From assembly GCA_965243755.1 (NCBI GenBank), contig CBDEVW010000007.1:248001-312000 (forward strand): DNA of 64,000 nucleotides, in the 5' to 3' direction. This document shows positions 36,383 through 45,413 of this stretch, in pieces. Each line of letters starts with the position of its first letter. Position 1 is the first letter of the stretch. Source of the stretch: JANSWY01 sp965243755. GTDB lineage: Bacteria > Bacteroidota > Bacteroidia > Cytophagales > Cyclobacteriaceae. Below the pieces are notes generated by a model. It saw nothing but the letters and a program-made list of their open reading frames with translations, had not been told where the DNA came from and ran no database searches. Position numbers and translations under genes: made by a program.

Positions 36383-36871
36383 TTACCTTAGCTTATGGTT
36401 AATCTGTGTTGGTTGTATTAACTTCATTTTCACTACTCCCGTACTGGTGTCAAACAGTATTTTTCTACCCAAAGTCCCGTCTACACTTTCTCCAGTCACC
36501 GGAATCTCAAATTGTCTTAAATATTTTCTAGCTATTTCAATATTCCTTTCCCCTATTTTCATGGTGAAATTAGCCTGATTAGCGCCACCAAATATCTTCG
36601 CAATCATATCAGTCTTCCTTGCACCAATCTTCTCCATCTCCCGCAATAACTTTTCCATGGCGATGTTACCATATTTGGCAGAAGCAAGTCCTTCACCATT
36701 CCAAAACGGTAACATAAAGTGATTGATCCCTCCTACCTTTCTGGATGTATCATAAAGACACACAGAGATACACGACCCCAGTACAGTAGTTACCAAATGG
36801 GGCTCCCTGCTCACAAAAAGATTGGAAGGATACAGGTAATGTTTCGCTATGCCTACATCCTTATTGATCAA
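36383..36871 (-). CDS. cheD: Chemoreceptor glutamine deamidase CheD
   Basis: This 162-residue protein carries the CheD catalytic Cys34 (LGSCISVCLYD) and His51 (GGINHFMLP). It deamidates receptor glutamines and, with CheC, tunes adaptation. The TTG start overlaps the previous stop codon (TTGA), so translation depends on the upstream pseudo-kinase gene. Confidence 0.93.
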   Translation of the reverse strand: MINKDVGIAKHYLYPSNLFVSREPHLVTTVLGSCISVCLYDTSRKVGGINHFMLPFWNGEGLASAKYGNIAMEKLLREMEKIGARKTDMIAKIFGGANQANFTMKIGERNIEIARKYLRQFEIPVTGESVDGTLGRKILFDTSTGVVKMKLIQPTQINHKLR

Positions 36872-37719
36872 AATTCCTGTTCATTTCCGTCATCAGAATC
36901 AAAGAAAATAGCATCATCATCTCCATAGAAGTCCATGTCGTCCTGGTAAAGTGTGGCAGGAGGAATTTTAACTTTGAAGGTGGTGCCTATATCCACTTTA
37001 CTATCAATGAAGAGTTCTCCATCGAGTAAGTCTACCAAAGCATGTACTATAGAAAGGCCCAATCCATGTCCGGCAAAACCCTTTTTGGTTCCGGAATCCA
37101 GTTGCTTGAAGCGATCGAATATCTCCTGTAGTCGCTCATCCTCAATCCCAACACCAAAGTCCTGGATCATAATGTTAAGGTTTTCAGATTCATCCACATC
37201 CACATGTAGAAGAATGCTGGAGTCATTATGGCTGAATTTTATGGCGTTTGAAACAAGGTTTGAGATGATCAAATTGAGCATTTCTTTATCTGAATTGAAA
37301 TGCTTGTGGGCTCCCTGCTTCCAGTCTATGGATATATTTTTCTTTTCAAATTGGTTATCAAAGGCGTGGATGATGTCACTCACCAGTTTGTGTGTGTTGA
37401 CCTGAGTGGTTTCAATGGTGGCATTACCGGCTTCAATTTCAGCGGCAATGAACACATTCCGGATTTGAAAATTCAGGTTATGTACCTCGTTGTAAATCAG
37501 TTTGGCCTTTTTATGGTTTCCTTCGTGATCATTGGGGTTGGTGATCATCATTTTCAACAAACCAAGAATGGAGGTCATTGGGTTATTGATCTCATTTTTG
37601 ATGTTGGAAAGGAAATCCGTTTTTACCTGTTCGGCATGAAGAAGTTTTTCATTCAGTCTTTTCAGTTCCTGAATCATTTCTTCTTCTGACATATTATCGT
37701 GTTCAAAATCAACTCTCAT
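36868..37719 (-). CDS. Histidine-kinase homologue with Asn at the phospho-acceptor site
   Basis: This 283-residue soluble protein has a coiled-coil start, a HisKA-like domain and an apparently complete HATPase domain (N box NLVSNAIKF, GVGI, GHGLGLS). In the H-box the sequence is FLSNIKNEINNPM. The phospho-acceptor His is replaced by Asn42, where relatives read SHEIRNP. The codon AAT is unambiguous. It therefore cannot autophosphorylate in the normal way, and may act as a CheD/CheR partner, as an ATP-binding scaffold or by heterodimerising with another kinase. It lies between cheR and cheD in the che operon with a TTGA overlap to cheD. Confidence 0.85.
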   Translation of the reverse strand: MRVDFEHDNMSEEEMIQELKRLNEKLLHAEQVKTDFLSNIKNEINNPMTSILGLLKMMITNPNDHEGNHKKAKLIYNEVHNLNFQIRNVFIAAEIEAGNATIETTQVNTHKLVSDIIHAFDNQFEKKNISIDWKQGAHKHFNSDKEMLNLIISNLVSNAIKFSHNDSSILLHVDVDESENLNIMIQDFGVGIEDERLQEIFDRFKQLDSGTKKGFAGHGLGLSIVHALVDLLDGELFIDSKVDIGTTFKVKIPPATLYQDDMDFYGDDDAIFFDSDDGNEQEF

Positions 37720-37720
37720 G

Positions 37721-38575
37721 TCAAATTCGTTTATAGATTGTAGGCTCCAATTGTGTTAGGGGCACATTTTTACCAATTATTGATTCTGAGTGACCTAAAA
37801 AGAAGTACCCTCCCACTTTTAGTTTCCGGCACAATTTATTGATCACTTTTTCCTGAGTTTCTTTATCAAAATAGATCAATACATTTCTGCAAAAAATGAT
37901 GTCAAAGTCATTTTCTACATCATAGTCATGATCCATCAGGTTTAATCGCTTGAACCGAGCTTTTGACCTCAGTTCCGGAATCACCCTTACCAGATTTGCT
38001 TTCCTGTCCTTACTTCTGAGGAAATACTTATTTCTCAGTGGCATGGGCAGCTCCCTTATCCGATCGTGGTGATAAACCGCTTTCACTGCTTTCTTTAATA
38101 TCTCGATGGATATGTCGGTCCCAAGAATGTTATAATTGATCCTGTTTCTTTCGTTTGCTGTATTGAATTCCTCAATTACGATAGCCAGGGAATAAATTTC
38201 TTCTCCACTGGAAGAGGCTGCACTCCAGATATTCAGTCTTTGACCAGACTTGCTAAATTCCGGAAGCAATTCATTCATCATGAAATCAAAATGGGATGAT
38301 TCTCTAAAGAAATCGGTTTTGTTTGTGGAGATTGCATCGATCATTTCCAACAGCTCAGCCTTGCCTTCCTTACTGAATACGTACTCCAGGTACTCGTCAA
38401 ATGTAGCAATACCAGTAACCTTCAGTCGCTTTTGCAATCGTCCTTCCACCATCACCTTCTTCACGGGAGGAAGTTTGATGCCATAGTTGCTGGTAATGAA
38501 ATGACTCAATCTTCTGAAGTCAGTATCACTTAGTTTACGTTTTTCATAAAAGGCTTTTGAGATGTCGTAACTCAT
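37721..38575 (-). CDS. cheR: Chemoreceptor methyltransferase CheR
   Basis: This 284-residue protein has an all-alpha N-terminal domain and the SAM-binding domain with NIWSAASSSGEEIYSLAI and the family signature FCRNVLIYFD. It methylates receptor glutamates. The usual length is 270-290, so it is complete and carries no TPR extension. It is located between the MCP gene and the pseudo-kinase. Confidence 0.95.
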   Translation of the reverse strand: MSYDISKAFYEKRKLSDTDFRRLSHFITSNYGIKLPPVKKVMVEGRLQKRLKVTGIATFDEYLEYVFSKEGKAELLEMIDAISTNKTDFFRESSHFDFMMNELLPEFSKSGQRLNIWSAASSSGEEIYSLAIVIEEFNTANERNRINYNILGTDISIEILKKAVKAVYHHDRIRELPMPLRNKYFLRSKDRKANLVRVIPELRSKARFKRLNLMDHDYDVENDFDIIFCRNVLIYFDKETQEKVINKLCRKLKVGGYFFLGHSESIIGKNVPLTQLEPTIYKRI

Positions 38576-38591
38576 TCCAAAATTTTAGTTC

Positions 38592-40541
38592 CTAATATTT
38601 TTCAAAATCAGAATCTAACACATCATTGTCTCCACTCAGATCAATGTCTACTCCCTGTTCAGTGCTGTCTGTAACCGGCTGCTCAACAGAAGCCTTCTCT
38701 TCTTTTATTGGCTCATTGCTTTCAAAGGTTTCTACTGGCTGTTGCGTTTTGTCCAATTTCTCTTTTCTTTTCGCAGCACCATTACTGCTGGTAGCGGCCC
38801 CATCTATCTGGAAGAATGAAATCGCTTCCAGCAAGAGTTCGGCCTGGCTGTAGAGCTCTTCTGAGTTGGCCGCCATTTCTTCTGCTACCGCTGCATTTTG
38901 CTGTACAATCTGGTTAAGGTTCTGAACGGCACTGTTGATTTGATCTGCCCCATTGTTTTGTTCAATGCTTGCCGAAGTAATCTCCTTTACAAGATCCGCC
39001 GTTTTTTGAATCTCCGGAACAATAGATGAAAGCATGTCGCCGGAAGCCTGTGCAGTTTCTACACCCAGCAAAGATTCCTCATCTATCTCAGAAGCTGCTG
39101 ACTGGCTTCTCTCTGCCAGACGCCTGATTTCCGCAGCAACTACCGCGAAACCTTTTCCGTACTCACCAGCCCTGGCTGCCTCTACAGCGGCGTTTAGGGC
39201 CAGGAGGTTGGTTTGTCTTGAGATCTCTCCAATAATACTGATCCGTTGTGTGATGGATTTCATTGAATCCAGTGTCTTGGATACCAGGTGATTACTTTCA
39301 ATGATATTGTTGGCACCTGCTATGGCTATCTGCTCCGTTTGTTTAGAGTTTGCAGTGTTCTGATCGATGTTGGCTGCCATCTCTTCCATGGAAGATGATA
39401 CTTCTTCCGCAGAACTGGCCTGCTCCGAGGCACCATCGGACATTAGCTGGGAAGACTTGCTAAGCTCCATACTGGCATTGGCAATGTTATTACTACTGTC
39501 AATGACGGTGGAAACTATGTCTTTCAACTTATCAATCATTACTTTAAGGTGATTCAACAGGTCACCTATTTCGTCATTTCTGTCATTTTCCAGGTTATAG
39601 GAAAGGTTTCCTTTGGCGATTTCCTTGATAGAAACGATCGCTGACTTCACTGATTTGTCTATTCCCCTGATCATGAATATGGAGATCAGTAACGATACCA
39701 GAATACCGCCTACAATCGCTATCCCTACAAGTAAAGTCGCATTTCCCGTTTGCTTATCAAGATATCCACTGGTTTTTTCGAGTATTTTGCTCATTACTGG
39801 CTCGAGCTGAATTTTCTTAGAATTAAGCTTGCCAAATGTTCCCTGAGCCTCATCCAATCCAATGATTTCATCAGAGCTGACCAAACGCTTGAATATGGTA
39901 TTATATCCCTGAAGAGCTGTTCTGGAAGAACCAGTTACATAATTTTCCAGTGACGCTATTTGATTCTTCAGTGCCTGGCGATTTTTCAGGGATGGATTGG
40001 CCAGGTACATGGTTTGTGCATTCTTTAACTCACTTACTCTTAGTTGTTGACTGGTGGAATTTGCTGCAGCTTCGAGAGCAGCCAATGATTTGTTGAGATC
40101 ACCCACAAGTCCCTTGTCGTTCATTCCTCTTTTTTTGTTCTCCGCGACCAGGCTGTTAAATAGGTTTCCATATTCGACCAGCCACCCGTCCAGGCTTCCA
40201 ACTTCTTCAGTAGCATCACTTTCGGCGATTACTTCACTCGATTGAAGCGTAGCAATGATCTCCTTGTTTACTTGTAGTTTTTGTCTGAACTTTTTAATCT
40301 GCGGATTATTATTTTCATCAGACTTGTAGAACTCTTCTTTGCCCAGTTCCCATTGAACAAAGTCTCTTTCTGCAGCCATCATCTCATTCAGTCCTGTACG
40401 AAGCGCACTGATCTGAATAGCAGTGTTTGATATTTTGCTTGTACTGCTGGCCACAGTAAAGACTGTGACTCCTATAAAAATGAAGGCCAACAGAATAATA
40501 AGAGAGTAAGCCTGTAATTTTCTTTTGATGCTTAACTTCAT
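38592..40541 (-). CDS. Methyl-accepting chemotaxis protein
   Basis: This 649-residue receptor has membrane helices at about 13-33 and 272-292. A helical extracytoplasmic sensor lies between them, followed by HAMP (about 295-345) and the signalling hairpin with the tip EYGKGFAVVAAEIRRLAERS. The C-terminal tail of about 75 residues is acidic and ends FEKY, without the NWETF tether known from enterobacteria. It is the only MCP in the window and lies in the same operon as cheW and cheA (four-base overlap with cheW), so the cluster has a dedicated receptor. Confidence 0.93.
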   Translation of the reverse strand: MKLSIKRKLQAYSLIILLAFIFIGVTVFTVASSTSKISNTAIQISALRTGLNEMMAAERDFVQWELGKEEFYKSDENNNPQIKKFRQKLQVNKEIIATLQSSEVIAESDATEEVGSLDGWLVEYGNLFNSLVAENKKRGMNDKGLVGDLNKSLAALEAAANSTSQQLRVSELKNAQTMYLANPSLKNRQALKNQIASLENYVTGSSRTALQGYNTIFKRLVSSDEIIGLDEAQGTFGKLNSKKIQLEPVMSKILEKTSGYLDKQTGNATLLVGIAIVGGILVSLLISIFMIRGIDKSVKSAIVSIKEIAKGNLSYNLENDRNDEIGDLLNHLKVMIDKLKDIVSTVIDSSNNIANASMELSKSSQLMSDGASEQASSAEEVSSSMEEMAANIDQNTANSKQTEQIAIAGANNIIESNHLVSKTLDSMKSITQRISIIGEISRQTNLLALNAAVEAARAGEYGKGFAVVAAEIRRLAERSQSAASEIDEESLLGVETAQASGDMLSSIVPEIQKTADLVKEITSASIEQNNGADQINSAVQNLNQIVQQNAAVAEEMAANSEELYSQAELLLEAISFFQIDGAATSSNGAAKRKEKLDKTQQPVETFESNEPIKEEKASVEQPVTDSTEQGVDIDLSGDNDVLDSDFEKY

Positions 40542-41074
40542 TTTTCTTTTATTTCTTGTCCGTCCGTTTGTTCGCTATTTTGTTCCTGCAGGAAGTTCAT
40601 CTCTTCAATAGAGAAGACTTTGTCCAGGTTGAGGAGTAGGATAAAGTCATCATCTTTCCTGTACATTCCCCTGATGTATTCCAGTTTATACTTGGCATCT
40701 ACACTTGGTGAAGGCTGGATGGCATTGTCCGGTACCTCCATTACCTCCAGTACTGAATCGACTAATGTACCTATCTGGATGACATCATCCTCTATATTGA
40801 TCTCCATTACAATTACACAGGTGTCCACGGTAAATTCCACGGGACTTAGTCCAAACTTCACTTTTGTATCCACCAGTGGCAGTACTTTTCCTCTAAGGTT
40901 AATGATGCCGGATAAATACTTTGGTGCTAATGGGATCTTGGTGATTGCTGGTACCTCCAGAATTTCAATCACTTTTTTGACATCTACAGCAAAATATTCC
41001 TTATCCAGTGTAAAGGATAAAAATGAATGTACAACCTGATCTACTTCAGATTCTGTTTCCTTGATTACGCTCAT
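40538..41074 (-). CDS. cheW: CheW coupling protein
   Basis: This 178-residue protein is a CheW domain (FTLDKEYFAVDVKKVIEILE, GIINLRGKVLPLVD, LVDSVLEVMEV) with a short acidic tail. It links the MCP to CheA. It overlaps the MCP gene by four bases and shares one base with the cheA stop. Confidence 0.94.
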   Translation of the reverse strand: MSVIKETESEVDQVVHSFLSFTLDKEYFAVDVKKVIEILEVPAITKIPLAPKYLSGIINLRGKVLPLVDTKVKFGLSPVEFTVDTCVIVMEINIEDDVIQIGTLVDSVLEVMEVPDNAIQPSPSVDAKYKLEYIRGMYRKDDDFILLLNLDKVFSIEEMNFLQEQNSEQTDGQEIKEK

Positions 41075-43215
41075 TATGCTGTGGCTTTTTGTTTAGACAT
41101 TTTTCTTTCTACAATTTTGTAGGCATCCAGTACCAATGCCAGGGAGCCATCTCCTAAAATGGTCGCTCCTGATATAAATTCCTGATCTCTGTAATACTTT
41201 CCTACAGGCTTTAATACTGCCTGATATTCTCCTTCAATGCTATCTACACATACACCTATCCTGGTGCCTAGTTTGTGTACTACAATAACACTGGTTACCT
41301 CAGGATTGTCCTCAAATCCCATGTTAAATTCTTTGCGAAGATCCAGGTAAGGTATTTGTTCACCATCCAGTACTATTACCTGGTTAAATTCATTGCTGAT
41401 CTCCTTACGGTCGAGTTCAAAACATTTGGAGATCTCCGCCAAAGGAATGATGAAATGGGTGTCTCTTACCTTGATCAACAATCCATCAATTACTGATAGC
41501 GTTAATGGCAACCCGAGGGTAATACTTGTGCCCTTGCCCAGTTTGGATTCTACCTGAATATCTCCTCTGAGGTCCAGGATGTTTTTTCTCACCACATCCA
41601 TTCCTACTCCTCTGCCTGAGACATCTGTTACATTCGCAGCGGTGCTGAATCCGGGAGCAAAAATCAGATCGTAGGTTTCGCTCTCTGTCAGGTTATCATC
41701 TTTGCTGATCAGTTTCTTTTCGATGGCCTTTTGCCTGATCTTCTCAGGGTCCATTCCTCCCCCATCATCTTCTACCCTGATGTAAACTTTGGCGCCTGAG
41801 TAATAGGACATGAGCTTGATGGTGCCAGTTTCCGGTTTACCGTTCTTCCTTCTGACTTCCGCTGTTTCAATGCCATGATCGAGGCTGTTCCTGATGATGT
41901 GCATTAATGGGTCCGCCAGGTTTTCAATAATGGTTTTATCCAATTCGGTATCGCCTCCTTCGGTAACAAACCGCACTGATTTACCCAACTGTGCACTAAG
42001 GTCACGAATGACTCTCTGGAACCGGCTAAAGAGGTTGTCTACCTGAACCAGCGTCATTCCAAATGAGATGTCCCTCAATTGTCGGGTGAGTTTTTCTACA
42101 TTATCCGAAATGGCGTCCAGTGTCGGGTCGAAATTGTTTTTTGTGAACAGCGCCAGGGCTGCCTGGGTGGTTACCAACTCACTCACATTGTTCATGAGTT
42201 CATTCAGTTTATCGGAAGATACCCTGATGCTGGAAGCTGCTTTATTCTTATCAAATAGTTTCTTGACTTTGTTCTTAAATACAGGCTCGTCTTCTTTTTT
42301 GTCCTTGTCAGTTTTTGAAGAAGTCTCTGTCGACTCAGCCTTAGCTTTTTCTTTGCTTTCAGTTTGCTCAGGCTCATCCGGTACTTCTGTTGCCTGTGGG
42401 TTGACCGTGACCTCTGCCGTGATCAGGTCATTAAAATCCTCAAAGGTGAATGGCTTTGCTGGCAGGTCTACCTCCGGTAATCTTTCATGGAACTCCTGAT
42501 CAGCCAGGATGTCTCCATCAAACAATTCGCGGATCTCGATGACTGCACTGTCTTCAACGAAGATGAATACATCTCTAATGGCGTCCATGCCCTTTTCAGT
42601 CACCAGGATCACGTTCCAGCATGTATAGCAGTGCTTGGGATCGAAGGTGTCATCCAGTGCATCATGGGCAATGTGAGCAAATACTTTTGATTTACCCAGG
42701 TCCGCTAATTCATCCAGTAATAAAACCGGATTAGTACCATCTTCAAATATTTCTTTGCGTGGCTGAAAAAAGACATGATAGGAAACCATTCCCGAAAGCG
42801 CCTCAATGGAATGCAGGTCAATGCTGACCTCATCAGTACGCTTAAGGATCTTCAGGATTTCGTTGGTCAATGCTTCATTTTCAGCCTGATTTTCTTCTTC
42901 TTCAATTTCAGGATCATAGATGATCTTTTTCACATGATCCAGTGATTTGAATGTACATTCGATAATGTCCTCTGAAAGCAATGAATGGTCCGACCGGACT
43001 TTCTCATAAAGTGTTTCCAGATTGTGCAGAAAGTCAGCGACCTTGTTGAGCCCAAACATACCGCTGTTTCCTTTCAGGGTATGCATTGATCTGAACACAT
43101 CAGCTATGAGTGAGGAAGAGTCTTCCGGTGAATGTTCCAGCAGCAATAATGCTTCTTCTATCCGTTTAAAAAGCTCTTCGGCCTCTTCTAAGTATACGTC
43201 TCTTAAATTCGACAC
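41074..43215 (-). CDS. cheA: Chemotaxis histidine kinase CheA
   Basis: This 713-residue protein has an Hpt domain with His45 (MHTLKGNSGMFG), a P2-like region (about 140-250), an acidic linker (about 265-310), a dimerisation domain (about 320-390), HATPase (RNSLDHGIE, DDGGGMD, GRGVGMDVV) and a C-terminal CheW-like domain (about 570-705). All CheA domains are therefore present. The GTG start overlaps the preceding cheY stop (TAGTG). It phosphorylates CheY and CheB of the cluster. Confidence 0.96.
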   Translation of the reverse strand: MSNLRDVYLEEAEELFKRIEEALLLLEHSPEDSSSLIADVFRSMHTLKGNSGMFGLNKVADFLHNLETLYEKVRSDHSLLSEDIIECTFKSLDHVKKIIYDPEIEEEENQAENEALTNEILKILKRTDEVSIDLHSIEALSGMVSYHVFFQPRKEIFEDGTNPVLLLDELADLGKSKVFAHIAHDALDDTFDPKHCYTCWNVILVTEKGMDAIRDVFIFVEDSAVIEIRELFDGDILADQEFHERLPEVDLPAKPFTFEDFNDLITAEVTVNPQATEVPDEPEQTESKEKAKAESTETSSKTDKDKKEDEPVFKNKVKKLFDKNKAASSIRVSSDKLNELMNNVSELVTTQAALALFTKNNFDPTLDAISDNVEKLTRQLRDISFGMTLVQVDNLFSRFQRVIRDLSAQLGKSVRFVTEGGDTELDKTIIENLADPLMHIIRNSLDHGIETAEVRRKNGKPETGTIKLMSYYSGAKVYIRVEDDGGGMDPEKIRQKAIEKKLISKDDNLTESETYDLIFAPGFSTAANVTDVSGRGVGMDVVRKNILDLRGDIQVESKLGKGTSITLGLPLTLSVIDGLLIKVRDTHFIIPLAEISKCFELDRKEISNEFNQVIVLDGEQIPYLDLRKEFNMGFEDNPEVTSVIVVHKLGTRIGVCVDSIEGEYQAVLKPVGKYYRDQEFISGATILGDGSLALVLDAYKIVERKMSKQKATA

Positions 43216-43586
43216 TATCTAATGATTTTATGTACAGTTTTCAATAATTTCTCCTCTTCAAAAGGTTTCACCATCCATCCTGTCACACCTGCCTGCTTTG
43301 CCTCCATTTTTTTGGACATGTGAGACTCTGTAGTCAGCATTAAAATTGGCACATACTGGTACCGTTTTAATTTTCTTACTTCTTTGATCAGATCGATTCC
43401 ATCCATGCTTGGCATGAACAGGTCGGTTATGATCATCGACATGTTTTCTTCGGTAGCTAAAAGCACCTCCAGACCGTCTTTACCGTCTACTCCTTTAAAA
43501 ACCCTGTATCCTGCATTAGTCAGAATATCTCCTACCAGCTCTCTGATACTTTCTGAATCATCTACTACCAGGATGTTTTTCTCCAT
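43215..43586 (-). CDS. cheY: CheY-like single-domain response regulator
   Basis: This 123-residue receiver has D9-D10, phospho-acceptor Asp55 (MIITDLFMPSMDG), TTES and the Lys in WMVKPF. It directly precedes cheA and is the best candidate for the main CheA output protein. It starts two bases after the STAS gene ends. Confidence 0.94.
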   Translation of the reverse strand: MEKNILVVDDSESIRELVGDILTNAGYRVFKGVDGKDGLEVLLATEENMSMIITDLFMPSMDGIDLIKEVRKLKRYQYVPILMLTTESHMSKKMEAKQAGVTGWMVKPFEEEKLLKTVHKIIR

Positions 43587-43587
43587 G

Positions 43588-44004
43588 TTAAACTAGTTTC
43601 GGAATGAACATTAACTCTTCAAACCCTGCGTGAACAATAATTTTTCTGGATTCTCCAGTCAGGTCACTATCAATGGTGACATGTTTCCCTTTTTTAGAGA
43701 AACCATACTTAAAGTGATACAATAACTGAATGAAACTCAAATCTAAAGCTGCAATTTCCTGCAGATGAAAATCTACATAATCAAAATGCTCAAAAACCGG
43801 CAATAAAGATTCCCTTGCCTGATCGACATTGGTAATATTCAGGGTGCCTGATAATATGACTTTGATTTTTCGAATGGTCTTACGCTTACTGGGTTTGAGC
43901 GTAATAAGCGCATCCCGTAGTTCAATCTTTTCAGGAAGAACGGATTGATCCTGAGAACTTTCGGGTTTCTTTTTTGTTGTAGACTTTGATCGTGAAGCTG
44001 GCAT
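43588..44004 (-). CDS. STAS-domain protein (anti-sigma-antagonist-like) at the head of the che operon
   Basis: This 138-residue protein has a basic, Ser/Thr/Lys-rich N-terminal tail (about 25 residues) and a STAS domain (about 40-138). The conserved phospho-Ser position is Ser90 in AALDLSFIQLL, as in SpoIIAA/RsbV-type proteins (DSSG). It would be dephosphorylated by SpoIIE-type phosphatases such as the two encoded at the ends of this cluster. No RsbW-type anti-sigma kinase is visible here. It is the first gene of the leftward che operon, with 213 bases of upstream DNA. Confidence 0.78.
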   Translation of the reverse strand: MPASRSKSTTKKKPESSQDQSVLPEKIELRDALITLKPSKRKTIRKIKVILSGTLNITNVDQARESLLPVFEHFDYVDFHLQEIAALDLSFIQLLYHFKYGFSKKGKHVTIDSDLTGESRKIIVHAGFEELMFIPKLV

Positions 44005-44217
44005 TACAACTTTGGTTTAAGAAGATCTTTATATTCCTTCATTATAGCTAGTTATGGTAATATACCTGATGTATTGGTACAATGCAAGTCCATATAGCTC
44101 AATTTTTAACATTGAAAGTAATATAGAAATTCATGAACACAAGCGTCTCCTAAATTCGATAAACAGGGATATTTATCGGGTCAATACCGTGATTTCTTAG
44201 AAGGGTTGTTTTTGTGT

Positions 44218-45045
44218 TTACTCTGCGCTATCAGAATGCCACCTGAATCCAATGAGTAAAGCATCGTCCAATGGCTTTTGTGATCCGGACCAGACATCCA
44301 TGAAATTCTGGAAGAAATCCTTTTGTTCACTCATCGACAAGTGTTGGTTTTCTTCTACCAGTCGCTTCAGTTCCCGCAGGCTCAACTTTTTGTTATTGGG
44401 TCCACCCACCAGGTCGGTCACGCCATCACTAAACATATAAAAGGAAGAGGTCTCACGCTTCTTGAGGTCAATGATCTCAGTTTTGTAGTTGTGTTCGTAA
44501 TCAAACATTTCTCCAATCTGCAATCTGTCGGATTTAATAATGTTCAATTCTCCATCAGCTACTTCTACGAGGTTCATTTTTGCACCGGCAAATTCCAGTT
44601 CGCCGATGTGTGTATTGATCTTGATGATACCGAAATCTGCACCGGTACCCAGTAGTTTCTTTTCGTTGTTCGCAAACTTAGCTTTGATTTCCTGATGCAT
44701 CAGGTGTAATATATAGTTTGGGAAACTGGTTTCATTTCCGATGATCACCTTTTTCAGTGCGTTGGTATAGATCCGGGTCATCATACTGGCCAGGTGACCA
44801 TGCCCCATGCAATCGAATGCCACCAGGTAAATGCACCCATCGGCCTCATGGAACCAATAGCCATCTCCCCCCACACCATTCATCGGTCTGTTAATAATAA
44901 ATGAATCCGGTAAAACTTTCTGAATAGCTTCCTCTTCAGGGAACTGCCCAAAGTAGTTTTTCTTCGCACCGTCAACGATTGAATTGTTTGCTGGTTTCAT
45001 ACTTTGTAGCACTGTATCAAGAGCGCCTTTTCTTGTAGTGATCAT
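44218..45045 (-). CDS. SpoIIE/RsbU-type PP2C serine phosphatase
   Basis: This 275-residue protein is a paralogue of the phosphatase at 29961-30761, with the same motifs (FDCMGHGHLASMMTR, FSDGVTDLVGGPNNKK, DDALLIGF). It is separated from the STAS gene by 213 bases and has its own upstream region with a perfect 12-base palindrome (45192-45203). It is the likely phosphatase for the STAS protein encoded just downstream. Confidence 0.9.
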   Translation of the reverse strand: MITTRKGALDTVLQSMKPANNSIVDGAKKNYFGQFPEEEAIQKVLPDSFIINRPMNGVGGDGYWFHEADGCIYLVAFDCMGHGHLASMMTRIYTNALKKVIIGNETSFPNYILHLMHQEIKAKFANNEKKLLGTGADFGIIKINTHIGELEFAGAKMNLVEVADGELNIIKSDRLQIGEMFDYEHNYKTEIIDLKKRETSSFYMFSDGVTDLVGGPNNKKLSLRELKRLVEENQHLSMSEQKDFFQNFMDVWSGSQKPLDDALLIGFRWHSDSAE

Positions 45046-45413
45046 ATCGTAAGTAGTTTAATTTGATGATGTTGGTTTGGCGTAAAATTGTACTCTTGCT
45101 ATTTGATTTAATTCGATCCGACCATATTAATACTTTCTAATTTACGTATAAACGCAGAGAAAAGTCGAAACGATTCTTTAGAATCCACTATTTGGTCGAC
45201 CAACCTACTTATTTGGTGGTCGAATCGAATTGTCAATTTTAAGATTTTAACGTTTGAATAGCTGCTGTGGACAAATATTCAATTGATGTAAAGCGTTAAT
45301 TCCCATCAGTAATTTAAATGAATTTAAGGTGGGGTCCCGGTTTTTTCGATTAACCGCCCGTATGCCCTAGTTTTTGTTTGGAATTGATGGGTAAGCGGAA
45401 AATATCAGCCGCA
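45046..45413. other. Intergenic region with palindromes upstream of the SpoIIE-like gene
   Basis: This 368-base gap contains GATTC-TTTA-GAATC (45172-45185), the perfect palindrome TTGGTCGACCAA (45192-45203) and a related half-site TTTGGTGGTCGAA (45212-45224). The rest is AT-rich with a GC-richer patch near 45330-45370. I found no credible gene or RNA. Confidence 0.5.
45192..45203. promoter_or_regulatory. Perfect 12-base palindrome, possible operator
   Basis: TTGGTCGACCAA reads the same on both strands and is 147 bases before the SpoIIE-like gene start. A related TTGGTGGTCGAA lies 21 bases further. The arrangement resembles a paired repressor or activator site. The binding protein is unknown. 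Confidence 0.4.

Noticed and set aside
29961..45045. Reading the STAS/SpoIIE genes as a general stress sigma module
   Set aside because: No sigma factor and no RsbW-like kinase are encoded nearby, so a SigB-type pathway is not supported.
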